In this document: one piece after another, positions 63,917-64,000 of the stretch | How the letters are laid out: every line of letters starts with the position of its first letter | Position numbering within the stretch: the stretch's first letter is position 1 | NCBI RefSeq assembly: GCF_004114975.1 | Contig: NZ_CP030052.1 | Location: forward strand, 744,001-808,000 | DNA from: Bradyrhizobium guangdongense | GTDB taxonomy: Bacteria > Pseudomonadota > Alphaproteobacteria > Rhizobiales > Xanthobacteraceae | Length of the DNA: 64,000 nucleotides | Direction: 5' to 3' | Translations under genes and position numbers: made by a program | Notes under the pieces: model-generated | The model's database searches: none | What the model saw: the letters and a program-made list of their open reading frames with translations, nothing else | What the model was told of the DNA's origin: nothing

Positions 63917-64000
63917 GCCTCCCCCTTTGCCCTTTCATCCAAAGTCCAGCCTCCGAACCTCTGCCGGCAGGCGTACGTCAGCACGCCAGCTATCAGGACG
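63913..64000 (-). CDS. C-terminal end of an unidentified, possibly membrane, protein (partial)
   Basis: The last 28 codons are visible (VLIAGVLTYACRQRF, then LDERAKGEA and TGA overlapping the hydrolase ATG). A hydrophobic segment followed by a charged tail is reminiscent of the last helix of a permease. The evidence is too short for a firm call. Confidence 0.35.
   Translation of the reverse strand, partial: VLIAGVLTYACRQRFGGWTLDERAKGEA

Noticed and set aside
1..64000. CRISPR array, rRNA or tRNA genes
   Set aside because: No regularly spaced repeats and no rRNA-like or tRNA-like sequence were seen on reading the window.

Overview
The window looks like the chromosome of an alphaproteobacterium, probably a rhizobial relative (Bradyrhizobium/Mesorhizobium type). 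This is inferred from the GC-rich coding bias, the IS21/IS66/pRiA4b ORF-3 insertion elements typical of rhizobia, and the large periplasmic-binding-protein-linked catabolic cluster. I see no tRNA, rRNA or CRISPR array.

The first 27 kb form a decaying defence and mobile-element island. At 1-3407 (minus strand) lies a type III CBASS operon: CD-NTase, HORMA, TRIP13-like AAA+ ATPase and a SLOG-containing effector cut by the window edge. The CD-NTase is frameshifted exactly at its Gly-Ser motif. A divergent HTH plus ImmA/IrrE peptidase gene (3620-4684) resembles a fused CapH-CapP CBASS regulator, and a frameshifted PIN gene follows it. Then come two AbiE-type loci (6481-8185 intact; 13105-14703 with a frameshifted toxin), a DUF2130 gene (frameshifted), an AAA_13/RloC-like ATPase broken by a nonsense codon and an IS5-type fragment, an Mrr-like restriction enzyme, two trypsin-like protease fragments on either side of a Fic gene, a truncated DncV-like second CD-NTase, and an integrase relic.

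At 20147-22842 three compact plus-strand genes stand out. A tetrapyrrole-methylase-fold enzyme keeps the Tyr-Arg-Tyr-Tyr spacing of borosin peptide-backbone N-methyltransferases. It is followed by a 73-residue helical protein that could be a split precursor, and by a translationally overlapping 553-residue membrane protein. I regard this as the best candidate for an undescribed system. It is followed by malonate-decarboxylase-like and exonuclease fragments, a complete IS21 element, and an IS66 remnant with its pRiA4b ORF-3 passenger.

From 27.4 to 58 kb almost everything is on the minus strand and belongs to one catabolic island. It encodes a GntR/FCD regulator, two paralogous MmgE/PrpD proteins, a ProC-like reductase, four DAO-type flavoproteins, an LDH2-type dehydrogenase, the 5-oxoprolinase subunits PxpA/PxpC/PxpB, two aminotransferases and a PotABCD-like ABC importer (two binding proteins, one fused permease, one ATPase). 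It also encodes an aldehyde dehydrogenase, a two-subunit TPP-dependent decarboxylase, an amidase, biotin-carrier proteins with a 56-residue relic of biotin carboxylase, and an argininosuccinate-lyase-family enzyme. Six inverted repeats of the form G(T/C)AT(N)C-N14/15-GGATAC lie in front of the regulator and several transcription units, which suggests one GntR regulon. The gene set fits uptake and stepwise breakdown of an N-substituted amino-acid or aminopolycarboxylate-like compound.

From 58.4 to 61 kb a plus-strand, decayed second copy of the transporter leads into a frameshifted asparaginase. The window ends with a SAM methyltransferase, an unrecognised two-frame gene fragment, an alpha/beta hydrolase and the tail of another gene. 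Small indels recur in many genes here. They could be real decay or assembly error, and this should be kept in mind for every pseudogene call.
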